This document shows, in pieces, positions 40,605-48,123 of a DNA stretch of 64,000 bases. Each line of letters begins with the position of its first letter. Position 1 is the stretch's first letter. Both the position numbers and the translations under genes were made by a program. This stretch comes from F23-D06 sp947165685. Its GTDB lineage: Bacteria > Bacteroidota > Bacteroidia > Bacteroidales > WCHB1-69. The notes beneath the pieces are model-generated. The model had not been told where the DNA came from, made no database searches, and saw nothing but the letters and a program-made list of their open reading frames with translations. The DNA lies in the NCBI GenBank assembly GCA_947165685.1, contig CAMVBK010000015.1:1-64000 (forward strand), given 5' to 3'.

Positions 40605-40812
40605 CTTATTTTTTATAATGAACACCCCAAAATATCGGTCCTATAGCCAATAAGTCTGCGGTTCGAAAACAATGTTTTTATAATATATTGGAGTCCAATG
40701 GTTTATGTTTTATAGAAAGTTGTACAAAAACCTCATTTTGTCCCGTTTCTGTCCCGATTACGAAAAAAAACAGCGATTTTCCTGTCATAAATCGCTACTT
40801 TTCAGTGTTTTG

Positions 40813-40885
40813 AGCGGTAGACGGGGTTCGAACCCGCGACCTGCGGCTTGGGAAGCCGCCGCTCTGCCAACTGAGCTACTACCGC
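40813..40885 (-). tRNA. tRNA-Gly, anticodon CCC
   Basis: 73 nt on the minus strand fold as a standard cloverleaf: acceptor GCGGTAG / CTACCGC with discriminator T, D-arm GCTCAGTTGGCAGAGC, anticodon stem GCGGC / GCCGC with loop TTCCCAA (anticodon CCC, reading GGG), and T-arm GCGGG-TTCGAAC-CCCGT. No CCA is encoded. It stands alone, at the boundary between the accessory region and the YchF gene. Confidence 0.95.
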
Positions 40886-40887
40886 GT

Positions 40888-40955
40888 TTCTGGCTATTGG
40901 CTTTTGGCTGTTAGCTATTAGCTATTAGCAGCTAATGGCCAATGGCTAATGGCCG
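40888..40955 (-). repeat. AATAGCT / AACAGCC repeat beside tRNA-Gly
   Basis: Degenerate 7-bp units, read on the minus strand as AATAGCTAATAGCTAACAGC then CAAAAGCCAATAGCC, just upstream of the tRNA 5' end and directly after the ychF stop. It is a clear relative of the AACAGCY array at 1-77. Confidence 0.75.
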
Positions 40956-40956
40956 A

Positions 40957-42054
40957 TTATACATTGAATCGAATGTGCAGGATGTCGCCGTCCTGCACTT
41001 CGTAGTTCTTGCCTTCGACCGCCAATTTGCCGGCCTCCTTGCATTTCAGTTCCGACCCGTATTTCACCAGATCGTCGTATTTGATGACCTCGGCGCGGAT
41101 GAAGCCGCGTTCCAGGTCGCTGTGGATGACGCCCGCCGCCTGCGGAGCCAACATGCCCCGCGTGATGGTCCACGCACGGTTCTCCTTGCCGCCGACAGTG
41201 AAGAAGGAGATGAGATCCAGCATCTTGTAGGCCGCACGGATCACCTTGTTGACACCCGGCTCGGTCAGCCCCACGTCTTCCAAGAAGGCCTTGCGGTCCT
41301 CTTCGCTCTCCAACTCGGCAATTTCAGACTCGATTTTGGCCGCGATGACCAACATCTCGCCGCCGTGTTCTTCCACGTATTTCTTCACGGCCTCGGAATA
41401 GGCGTTTCCGGTGGCCGCGTCGTCGTCGTTCACATTACACACGAACATCACGGGCTTCTCGGTGAGCAGCATCATATCGGCCACCACGGCTTTCTCGTCG
41501 GGCGTGACCTCCAAGGTGCGCACATTCTGGAAACTTTCGAGATGTTCCTTGTATTTCAACAGAACGGCAAGGTCGTGCTTGGCGGTCTTCTCGCCGACTT
41601 TTGCGGCTTTCTCCACCTTGGTGATCTTGCGTTCAATCTGTTCCAAATCCTTGCATTGCAGCTCGAAATCAACGATCTCGATGTCGCGGACAGGATCCAC
41701 GGAGCCTTCCTCGTGGGGTAGGGCAGGGTTGTCGAAGCAGCGCAGCACGTGGATGAGGGCGTCGCACAGGCGCACGTCCGCGAGGAAGCTGTTGCCGATG
41801 CCCGCGCCGGTGCTGGCTCCCTTGGCCAGACCCGGAATATCGACGATGTCGAGGTTGGCATAGACCAGCTTGTCGGCATGGATGAACGAATTGATGTGTG
41901 TAAGCCGTTCATCAGGCACCGCGCACACGCCGATGTTGGACTTGCTCGTGCTGTACGCGAAGTCCGTCACCTCCGCCTTCGTGTTGGAGATGCAGTTGAA
42001 CATCGTGGTCTTGCCCGAGTTCGTGAGTCCGATTATGCCGCATTTGAGGCCCAT
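40957..42054 (-). CDS. ychF: redox-regulated ATPase YchF (Obg-like)
   Basis: A 365-residue Obg-family nucleotidase; YchF/OLA1 prefers ATP over GTP and binds ribosomes. G1 is GLTNSGKTTMFNCISN (9-24), G3 is DIVDIPGLAKGASTGAG (about 68-84), and the altered G4 is FVCNVNDDDAA in place of NKxD, the usual YchF state. The C-terminal TGS domain ends LAVEGKNYEVQDGDILHIRF, typical. Its leader is a 15-bp tandem repeat array running up to the ATG. Converges with nothing: the next plus-strand gene is far, and the tRNA follows on the same strand. Confidence 0.96.
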   Translation of the reverse strand: MGLKCGIIGLTNSGKTTMFNCISNTKAEVTDFAYSTSKSNIGVCAVPDERLTHINSFIHADKLVYANLDIVDIPGLAKGASTGAGIGNSFLADVRLCDALIHVLRCFDNPALPHEEGSVDPVRDIEIVDFELQCKDLEQIERKITKVEKAAKVGEKTAKHDLAVLLKYKEHLESFQNVRTLEVTPDEKAVVADMMLLTEKPVMFVCNVNDDDAATGNAYSEAVKKYVEEHGGEMLVIAAKIESEIAELESEEDRKAFLEDVGLTEPGVNKVIRAAYKMLDLISFFTVGGKENRAWTITRGMLAPQAAGVIHSDLERGFIRAEVIKYDDLVKYGSELKCKEAGKLAVEGKNYEVQDGDILHIRFNV

Positions 42055-42175
42055 GCTGTAAGGGTTAATAGGTTAAGGGTTAATAGGTTAGAGGTTAATA
42101 GGTTAGAGGTTAATAGGTTAGAGGTTAATAGGTTAGAGGTTAACAGGTTAAGATTAGTAGAGTAGGGGTTAGGGG
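42055..42175 (-). repeat. 15-bp AGGTTAATAGGTTAG tandem repeat, leader of ychF
   Basis: Four near-perfect 15-bp units plus degenerate flanks; on the coding strand the unit reads CTAACCTATTAACCT, ending CCCTTACAGC before the ATG at 42054. It occupies the whole spacer between the NifU-like and ychF genes. There are no spacers of the CRISPR kind. Confidence 0.9.
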
Positions 42176-42424
42176 TTAGAAGCCGAGGACGATGTCTTCG
42201 ACGTGGTCGATTTCGGGGAGATAGTGCTTGATCGTCTGTTCCACACCGTTCTTGAGGGTCATCTTGGCGTGGGGACAGGTGCCGCACGCGCCCTGGAGCT
42301 TGACTTTGACGACGTTGTCGAGCGTAAGCTCAACAAACTCGATGTCGCCGCCGTCCTGAACCAGATACGGGCGGATTTGGTCGATGATAGATATCACTTT
42401 ATCTTCTAACGAGACATTTTCCAT
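42176..42424 (-). CDS. NifU-like Fe-S scaffold domain protein
   Basis: An 82-residue NifU C-terminal-type domain. QDGGDIEFVELTLDNVVKVK (about 22-41) followed by LQGACGTCPHAKMTLKNGVE (about 42-61) with the CxxC that binds a cluster. It serves in Fe-S cluster assembly or transfer in the cytosol. ATG 42424 gives the usual length; an upstream in-frame ATG would cross the promoter at 42443-42450. Probably co-transcribed with ychF through the repeat spacer. Confidence 0.93.
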   Translation of the reverse strand: MENVSLEDKVISIIDQIRPYLVQDGGDIEFVELTLDNVVKVKLQGACGTCPHAKMTLKNGVEQTIKHYLPEIDHVEDIVLGF

Positions 42425-42442
42425 TGCTTCAAAATTAGGCCG

Positions 42443-42450
42443 CAAAAATA
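42443..42450 (-). promoter_or_regulatory. -7 promoter element TATTTTTG (minus strand) of the NifU-like gene
   Basis: CAAAAATA on the plus strand, 18 bp before the chosen ATG. Confidence 0.65.
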
Positions 42451-42660
42451 CATTTTTTTTTGATGTGTGCAACGCGATTTTTTTTTGCCTGAAATTTCCC
42501 GAATACGAACCGATTCAAGTGAATGCCTGAGGTGGGGAGTAGCGGGTCCGAATACTCTATTTAACATAATATAAATTATAAGACAAAAGTTTCATTGCAA
42601 TAATGGTTTAACTTTTTCGTTATCGGCACGTCTAAACGAAGTCTCTGTTATATTTAAAAT

Positions 42661-44040
42661 ATGAAAGTACACTTTATAGCCATTGGAGGCAGTGCCATGC
42701 ATAATCTCGCCATTGCCTTGAAAATCAAAGGATTTGATGTCTCTGGATCGGATGACGAGATTTTCGATCCTGCCAAAGGACGATTGGCGAAATATGGCAT
42801 CCTGCCTGCTGACATTGGCTGGCATCCAGAAAAAATCACACCTGACATTGACGCGGTGATTCTCGGTATGCATGCCCGCGAGGACAATCCAGAATTATTG
42901 AAAGCCAACGAGTTAGGGTTGAAAATTTATTCGTATCCTGAATATCTTTACGAACAAAGCAAAGACAAAACACGCGTGGTTGTGGGCGGAAGCCACGGCA
43001 AGACCACCATCACTTCCATGATTATTCACGTCTTGCAGCATCTCCATATCGACTGCGACTACATGGTCGGAGCCCAGTTGGAGGGCTTCGAAGTGATGGT
43101 TCGCCTGTCTGACACCGCCCGCGTCATGATCATCGAGGGCGACGAATATCTCACATCCCCTATCGACCGCCGTCCGAAATTTCATGTCTATCAGCCCACT
43201 ATAGGCATCATCAGCGGCATCGCGTGGGATCATATTAATGTTTTCCCGACTTTTGAAAACTACGTCGAGCAGTTTGAGATTTTTGCGAAGATGATCCCGC
43301 ACGACGGTCAACTGATTTATTGTCAGGAAGATGACGAACTCCGGAAACTTGGAGCGAAAATCACGAACACGGTTTGCCATCCCTACGGTGTGCACCCTTA
43401 CACAATCCGAGACGGAGTCACCTACCTGCAGCACAACGGGCGCGAAACCGCACTCCAAATCTTCGGCAAGCATAACTTGATGAACATCAATGCAGCTCGT
43501 CTCGCCTGCAACGCATTGGGGGTGACCGACGAACAATTTTACGATGCCATAGCCTCGTTCAAAGGAGCTTCAAAACGATTGGAATTAATCGCTCAAAATT
43601 CAGAATGCGCTGTATATAAGGATTTTGCGCATTCTCCTTCGAAATTGAAAGCCACCATTAATGCGGTAAGGGAACGATATCCCGACCGCAAGTTGGTGGC
43701 CTGCATGGAGTTGCACACGTTCAGCAGCCTTACGGAGGAGTTCCTGCAGCAATACGCACACGCGATGGACGAGGCGGATGTGGCCATGGTTTACTACTCC
43801 CCTGCCGCCGTCGCGCACAAAAAGCTCCCCCCTATCCATCCGGACAGGATTTTCAAGGCTTTCCAGCGGGATGATTTGCAAGTCTTTAGCGATTCAAACA
43901 TCTTGAAAGACAATCTTTTAACTATGGATTGGCATCATTCGGTCTTGTTGCTGATGTCATCAGGGAATTTTGACGGAATAAATTTGAACCAATTCGGAGA
44001 AAAAATTGTACTTTTGCCCGCTTTAAATTCAGGCAAATAA
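42661..44040 (+). CDS. mpl: UDP-N-acetylmuramate:L-alanyl-gamma-D-glutamyl-meso-diaminopimelate ligase
   Basis: A 459-residue Mur-ligase family enzyme that reattaches recycled murein tripeptide to UDP-MurNAc. Opening MKVHFIAIGGSAMHNLAIAL (1-20) is the Mpl/MurC UDP-binding start, with GSDDEIFDPAKGRLA after it; the ATP loop is VVGGSHGKTTITSMIIHVL (about 104-122), and IIEGDEYLTSPIDRRPKF is Mpl-type rather than MurC. DFAHSPSKLKATINAVRERY (about 321-340) opens the C-terminal domain. In Bacteroidetes this gene is often labelled peptidoglycan synthetase. Peptidoglycan turnover links it loosely with the secreted amidase in the window. Confidence 0.93.
   Translation: MKVHFIAIGGSAMHNLAIALKIKGFDVSGSDDEIFDPAKGRLAKYGILPADIGWHPEKITPDIDAVILGMHAREDNPELLKANELGLKIYSYPEYLYEQSKDKTRVVVGGSHGKTTITSMIIHVLQHLHIDCDYMVGAQLEGFEVMVRLSDTARVMIIEGDEYLTSPIDRRPKFHVYQPTIGIISGIAWDHINVFPTFENYVEQFEIFAKMIPHDGQLIYCQEDDELRKLGAKITNTVCHPYGVHPYTIRDGVTYLQHNGRETALQIFGKHNLMNINAARLACNALGVTDEQFYDAIASFKGASKRLELIAQNSECAVYKDFAHSPSKLKATINAVRERYPDRKLVACMELHTFSSLTEEFLQQYAHAMDEADVAMVYYSPAAVAHKKLPPIHPDRIFKAFQRDDLQVFSDSNILKDNLLTMDWHHSVLLLMSSGNFDGINLNQFGEKIVLLPALNSGK
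43983..44016 (+). promoter_or_regulatory. complete -33/-7 promoter inside the mpl 3' end
   Basis: TTTG (43983-43986), 22-bp spacer, TACTTTTG (44009-44016), all within the last codons of mpl. It would drive the DUF1573 gene separately from mpl. Confidence 0.65.
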
Positions 44041-44082
44041 AATCGAAACAATATAAAAAATAACATCAAAAAACAAATGACA

Positions 44083-45177
44083 ATGAAAAAGTTAAGCTTA
44101 TTATTGTTAGCGGTTCTCGCCACCGTGGTGTGTATGGCGCAACCGGAAATTAAGTTTGAGAACACCACCTACGATTTCGGAAAAATCAAGGAAGAAGGCG
44201 GAAAAGTGAGCGGACGTTTCGTTTTCACCAACGTCGGGAACGAGCCGCTGGAACTCACCAATGTCCGTCCCGGTTGCGGATGTACAGCGGCCAACTACAC
44301 CAAAGGCGCCATCGCCCCCGGTGAACAAGGCTACATCGAAGCCACCTACAACCCCTACAACCGTCCCGGCATGTTCAACAAGAACATCCGCGTGACGACC
44401 AACGAGCCCCGATTCTTGGAGAACGAGAAAGCCACGCCTCACATGATTTTCATCAAGGGCGAGGTCATCAAACGCCCCCCGACAGAGTTTGAAAACGCCG
44501 GATACACCAAGGGCAGCGGCATGGCGCGTGTGAAAGAGCCCGAAGTGAGTCATAACCTGCTAAACACGCAAAATATCACTGACACTTTCTATGTTAAAAA
44601 TTTCTGGACGAAACCCGTCTCCTTTAAGATGGAACCGTCGGAATTCGTCACGGAAGTTTCCCGCAATTTCGGTTCTGAGCTGAATCCTGGGCAAGAAGGC
44701 TACATTATTTTGAAATACGATGCCGCCAAGCGCCAGAAATTCGGCATGGCCAAAGACGCTGTCGTGTTCACCACCAACGACTCCATCGAACCGACGAAAC
44801 GCATCCACTATGCCGTTTCCATCAAGGAAGATTTCTCCAAAATGACTCCCAAGCAGCTCAAAAACGCTCCGGTCAGCGAAGTGAACATGGAAAAAGTCCT
44901 CTTCGGGGAAATGCAGAAAAAGGCCACCAAATCTGAGACGATCATTCTGAAGAACAACGGAAAGCGCCCGTTGATTATCAGAGCCTTGGAGACTGGAAAT
45001 TCCCTTTTCAAGGTTTCTTCCAACATGATGGAGATTCCTTCCGGTGCCTCTGCCGAAATCAAGGTCTCCTTTACCGCTCCTGGTCGCGCCAGCACGCAGA
45101 ACTCCACTATTGACATCATCACGAATGACCCGGCCAATCCGATTCGCACAATTCCTGTGAGCGCGAGAGTGCTCTAA
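44083..45177 (+). CDS. DUF1573 domain-containing secreted protein
   Basis: A 364-residue exported protein: signal peptide MKKLSLLLLAVLATVVCMA, then at least two Ig-like DUF1573 domains. The first starts IKFENTTYDFGKIKEEGG and contains FTNVGNEPLELTNVRPGCGC (about 50-69), the DUF1573 mark; a second unit lies at about 145-240 and the last at about 265-364 (IILKNNGKRPLIIRALETGN). These ASH-like domains are very common in Bacteroidetes periplasm or surface and lack known function. ATG 44077 (two residues earlier) is also possible. Strong bidirectional terminator follows. Confidence 0.88.
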   Translation: MKKLSLLLLAVLATVVCMAQPEIKFENTTYDFGKIKEEGGKVSGRFVFTNVGNEPLELTNVRPGCGCTAANYTKGAIAPGEQGYIEATYNPYNRPGMFNKNIRVTTNEPRFLENEKATPHMIFIKGEVIKRPPTEFENAGYTKGSGMARVKEPEVSHNLLNTQNITDTFYVKNFWTKPVSFKMEPSEFVTEVSRNFGSELNPGQEGYIILKYDAAKRQKFGMAKDAVVFTTNDSIEPTKRIHYAVSIKEDFSKMTPKQLKNAPVSEVNMEKVLFGEMQKKATKSETIILKNNGKRPLIIRALETGNSLFKVSSNMMEIPSGASAEIKVSFTAPGRASTQNSTIDIITNDPANPIRTIPVSARVL

Positions 45178-45192
45178 CAAAGAACAATTCAT

Positions 45193-45230
45193 AAAAAATC
45201 CCCATAATCGCTTGATTGTGGGGATTTTTT
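45193..45230. terminator. bidirectional intrinsic terminator
   Basis: Stem AAAAAATCCCCATAATC / GATTGTGGGGATTTTTT with a GCTT loop. A-run and T-run on both sides let it end DUF1573 transcripts and the convergent sigma-operon transcripts. Confidence 0.9.
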
Positions 45231-45267
45231 GTTGGGGAGAAATTGACGACTCCTCTCCGAGGTTTCG

Positions 45268-45801
45268 TTAGAACAAACGGCTGTTTCCGTTTCGAAGCTC
45301 TTCGTCGGATGGGACATTTTCTTTTATTGTGTCCACATCGATGACGAGCGGACGTCTGTACGGCTTCGGAGCCTTTACGTTCGACTTTTCCGTGCCGGGC
45401 ATCGGCTTTTCTGGCGCAGTTTCTTTCATAGTTCCCAAATCCTTTTCCGGGTCTGTTGGACGAATGTCGCCGGCTTTTGCCCGGTGGTTGTTGGCAGACG
45501 GTTTCTGGATTGGCGTAGCCGTCTCTTCTTTCGTCGGAGATGTTGCATTGGAACACGAAGAGTCAGACACGACTGCGACAGGTTCGGATAGCGATACGGA
45601 ATCGAGGTGCCTATTGGTGAAAAGGTGTGTGCCTATCAGAGCCGCCCCTCCGACCACGATAGCGGTCGTGGTTCCTGCAAGCCAGAATTTCCATGCTCCA
45701 CCCTCCCCTTTCGACTGCCGGAAACGTCTCCATGCCGTCGGTTTGTAGGCGTATTCCGCCTGTTCTGCTTTGTCTTTTATAAGTTTGTCAAAATCCATCA
45801 T
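45268..45801 (-). CDS. single-pass membrane protein, possible regulator of the adjacent ECF sigma factor
   Basis: A 177-residue protein with an N-terminal cytosolic part (1-38, MMDFDKLIKDKAEQAEYAYK), one membrane helix (about 39-60, FWLAGTTTAIVVGGAALIG) and a Ser/Thr/Pro/Lys-rich low-complexity outer part. Start is 2 bp after the sigma gene's stop, so the two are translated together, the usual arrangement of ECF sigma and membrane anti-sigma. No zinc-binding ASD motif (HxxxCxxC) is visible, so the anti-sigma role is from context only. Confidence 0.65.
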   Translation of the reverse strand: MMDFDKLIKDKAEQAEYAYKPTAWRRFRQSKGEGGAWKFWLAGTTTAIVVGGAALIGTHLFTNRHLDSVSLSEPVAVVSDSSCSNATSPTKEETATPIQKPSANNHRAKAGDIRPTDPEKDLGTMKETAPEKPMPGTEKSNVKAPKPYRRPLVIDVDTIKENVPSDEELRNGNSRLF

Positions 45802-45803
45802 AA

Positions 45804-46358
45804 CTATTCGTTGTTTAGTTTCAACACCGCCTCTTTAAGCTTGGCTCTTGCGCTGTTCACATGCCATGCGGAGGTGCTTTCCGACATTCCCATCTGTTGG
45901 GAAATCTCGCGGTGCGAATAACCCTCGAACACGAACATGTTAAAAACAGTGCGGGTGACCGGCGGCAACTGCTGGATAAGGTTCACTAACTCTTCGGCAG
46001 AAATTTTAGACACCGCGTCGTTCACTCGATGATCAACCAGCTGACTGTCCGCAATGTCTTCCAGTCCAACCAAAGACACATTTTTGTCATAGCGTCTTCG
46101 GTAATCCAGCGCCGCATGCGCCACCACTTTTTTTAGCCATGCTTCAAAAGAACCTGTGTTTTCGTATTTGTCGAGGTTCGAAAACACTTTCAAGAACCCC
46201 TCGTTGAGCATGTCGGCCGCCTCATCCGGGTCTCCTGCGTAGCGCATGCAAACGCCCATCACGCAACTGTAGAAATGCTTGAACAGTTTCCTTTGGGCGC
46301 GCGAGCTGCCTTCGCGACAAGAAATCACCCAGTCTTGTACTTCCGAATGCTCTTTCAT
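45804..46358 (-). CDS. RNA polymerase ECF-type sigma-70 factor
   Basis: A 184-residue extracytoplasmic-function sigma factor. Region 2 is DPDEAADMLNEGFLKVFSNL (about 41-60) with AWLKKVVAHAALDYRRR after it, the -10 recognition helix; region 4 is LPPVTRTVFNMFVFEGYSHR (about 130-149) then EISQQMGMSESTSAWHVNSA, the -35 reading helix-turn-helix. Between an outer-membrane barrel gene upstream (84 bp) and a membrane protein gene downstream, all on the minus strand. Likely an envelope-related regulon; its signal is unknown. Confidence 0.93.
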   Translation of the reverse strand: MKEHSEVQDWVISCREGSSRAQRKLFKHFYSCVMGVCMRYAGDPDEAADMLNEGFLKVFSNLDKYENTGSFEAWLKKVVAHAALDYRRRYDKNVSLVGLEDIADSQLVDHRVNDAVSKISAEELVNLIQQLPPVTRTVFNMFVFEGYSHREISQQMGMSESTSAWHVNSARAKLKEAVLKLNNE

Positions 46359-46442
46359 ATACTAAAACGGATAGCGAGGGGAAAATCTTGGGCCAAATGT
46401 GGAATTTTATTTTGATAGTCGATTAACTATCACTGAATCAAG

Positions 46443-47039
46443 TTATTTCACAATTTTGAATCCTAAAGAAACGATGAACATGTTCAGTTGTTTCGTTTGG
46501 GAGGAGCCTTCCATCAAATTCCTGAAATTGTCGGCAGCGATGCAGTAGCTCCCGTCCAGTGAAAAGCGCCAGAAGTCGATGCCGACACCGACCTGCCCAC
46601 CCCATTGCACAACATTGGAGTTCCAGTCGGTTTCCGTCATGTTGTCGGATATTTTGAAGTCGAATCGCGGGCCGATTGTCAATCGAAACTTGAAATTGTC
46701 GTTGTTGATGAAATGGTATCCCAGGAGAGCCGGTACGGAAACATAGTGTTGCTTAATGGTTTCGTTGGCGGAGTATTCATGGAGGTGGTTCTCCTTGAAC
46801 TTTGACTGTTTGAACACGTAGTTCACTTCAGGTTGAAAGAAGAATCTGTCGCCGAAGCGCATGAAGAGACCCGCTTCCATTCCGAAATCGTGTTTGGTCA
46901 GCGCAATGTAGTTGGTCGCATTGCCTGCCACTTTCAATCCAAGGGAAAACTGAGCAGTGGCCTGTTTCACGGTCAAGAGATTGAATAAAAACACGGATAT
47001 CAGTGCCATCACGGTGATTCTCAATTGTTTGGTTCTCAT
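46443..47039 (-). CDS. outer-membrane beta-barrel protein (PorT-family barrel)
   Basis: A 198-residue protein with a signal peptide (through KQATA, about residue 28) and about eight amphipathic strands: FSLGLKVAGNATNYIALTKH, MEAGLFMRFGDRFFFQPEVN, and an ending FIVSLGFKIVK. It resembles the small outer-membrane beta-barrel (opacity/PorT-like) family. It precedes the ECF sigma gene and may be transcribed with it. Function unknown. Confidence 0.75.
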   Translation of the reverse strand: MRTKQLRITVMALISVFLFNLLTVKQATAQFSLGLKVAGNATNYIALTKHDFGMEAGLFMRFGDRFFFQPEVNYVFKQSKFKENHLHEYSANETIKQHYVSVPALLGYHFINNDNFKFRLTIGPRFDFKISDNMTETDWNSNVVQWGGQVGVGIDFWRFSLDGSYCIAADNFRNLMEGSSQTKQLNMFIVSLGFKIVK

Positions 47040-47163
47040 TATAATGATGTTTTACGAACAAATACGGTTAACGATGTTAAGTCAAATTTATTGTACAATC
47101 CCCTACCCTCGTCTGCATGACAAAAGTCGATGGGGTCCTATTGCGCGACGATCGGGAGGTTTA

Positions 47164-48075
47164 TCAGCAGATGCCCCTCACTTCGTTCACATCGGAGATG
47201 CCTTCCCGGAGGCATAGTTGTCGTAGTTCTTCCAGCACGTTGCGTCCGGCCTCGGGGTTGTTGAAGTGAATAGTTCCGAGCTGCACAGCGGCGGCACCCG
47301 CCATCATGAACTCCAGCACGTCTTCTGCAGTATAGATGCCGCCGATACCGATGACCGGGACCTCCACCGCCTTGCTCACAGAATGGACCATACGCAGCGC
47401 AATCGGCTTGATAGCGGCACCGGAGAGGCCTGCATAGACGTTGTTGAAGACCGGTTTCCGCCGATGGATGTCGATGGCCATCGCTTGGAAGGTGTTGACG
47501 AGCGACAGTGCGTCGGCACCGGCGCGCTCACAGGCGAGAGCCATCTCTACAACGTTTTCCGCATTCGGGGAGAGCTTGACTATCAGAGGTTTGATGCAGA
47601 CATTACGCACCGCACGTACCACTTCCTCCGCCACTTCCGCCTTTATGCCGAACGCCATGCCCCCGCTTTTCACGTTGGGGCAGGATATGTTGAGCTCCAG
47701 CATGTCGATGTCGGAGGCGGACAGCAACGCGGCTCCCGTGACATAATCCTCCATACTGTGACCACCCATGTTGGCGATGAGCACATTGCCATAACGGCGC
47801 ATTTGTGCGATTCCGTTTTCGATGAACGCTTCCACGCCTGGATTTTGCAGTCCCACGCTGTTCATCATGCCGGACGCCGTCTCCCAAACCCGTACACCTT
47901 CGTTCCCGTCCTTCGGGTGGAGTGTCAACCCTTTGGAACAGATTCCGCCAAGACATCCCACATCGTAGAGTTCGTTGTATTCCTCTCCGAAACCGAACGT
48001 GCCTGAGGCCGCTATCAGCGGGTTTTTGAAAGGCACTCCGGCCACCTTTACCGATAAGTTTATGTTTTGTTCCAT
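47164..48075 (-). CDS. pyrD: dihydroorotate dehydrogenase B, catalytic subunit
   Basis: Fourth step of pyrimidine synthesis; FMN enzyme of the NAD-linked class 1B. 303 residues: NPLIAASGTFGFGEEYNELY (18-37), NSVGLQNPGVEAFI (about 70-83), LNISCPNVKSGGMAFG (about 127-142) with catalytic Cys, then IVKLSPN, and the phosphate-binding GIGGIYTAEDVLEFMMAGA (about 244-262). The catalytic Cys and Lys positions of class 1 enzymes fit. Works with PyrK, whose gene is 48 bp upstream on the same strand. Confidence 0.95.
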   Translation of the reverse strand: MEQNINLSVKVAGVPFKNPLIAASGTFGFGEEYNELYDVGCLGGICSKGLTLHPKDGNEGVRVWETASGMMNSVGLQNPGVEAFIENGIAQMRRYGNVLIANMGGHSMEDYVTGAALLSASDIDMLELNISCPNVKSGGMAFGIKAEVAEEVVRAVRNVCIKPLIVKLSPNAENVVEMALACERAGADALSLVNTFQAMAIDIHRRKPVFNNVYAGLSGAAIKPIALRMVHSVSKAVEVPVIGIGGIYTAEDVLEFMMAGAAAVQLGTIHFNNPEAGRNVLEELRQLCLREGISDVNEVRGIC

Positions 48076-48123
48076 TTTATTCCTGTCGATTTGATTTTCA
48101 GTACTTTGAATATAACAAGTGCT

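Noticed and set aside
40813..40885. tRNA-Gly as proven attachment site of an integrated element
   Set aside because: No integrase and no repeated tRNA end could be found in the window, so only the boundary position is reported.
40705..40914. Small plus-strand frame over the tRNA with a GSNPRPAAWEAAALPTELLP-type peptide
   Set aside because: This is the well-known spurious translation of a tRNA antisense strand; the tRNA-Gly cloverleaf explains the sequence.
42055..42175. Regular 15-bp repeats considered as a CRISPR array
   Set aside because: Units are contiguous with no unique spacers, are too short, and no cas genes are present.
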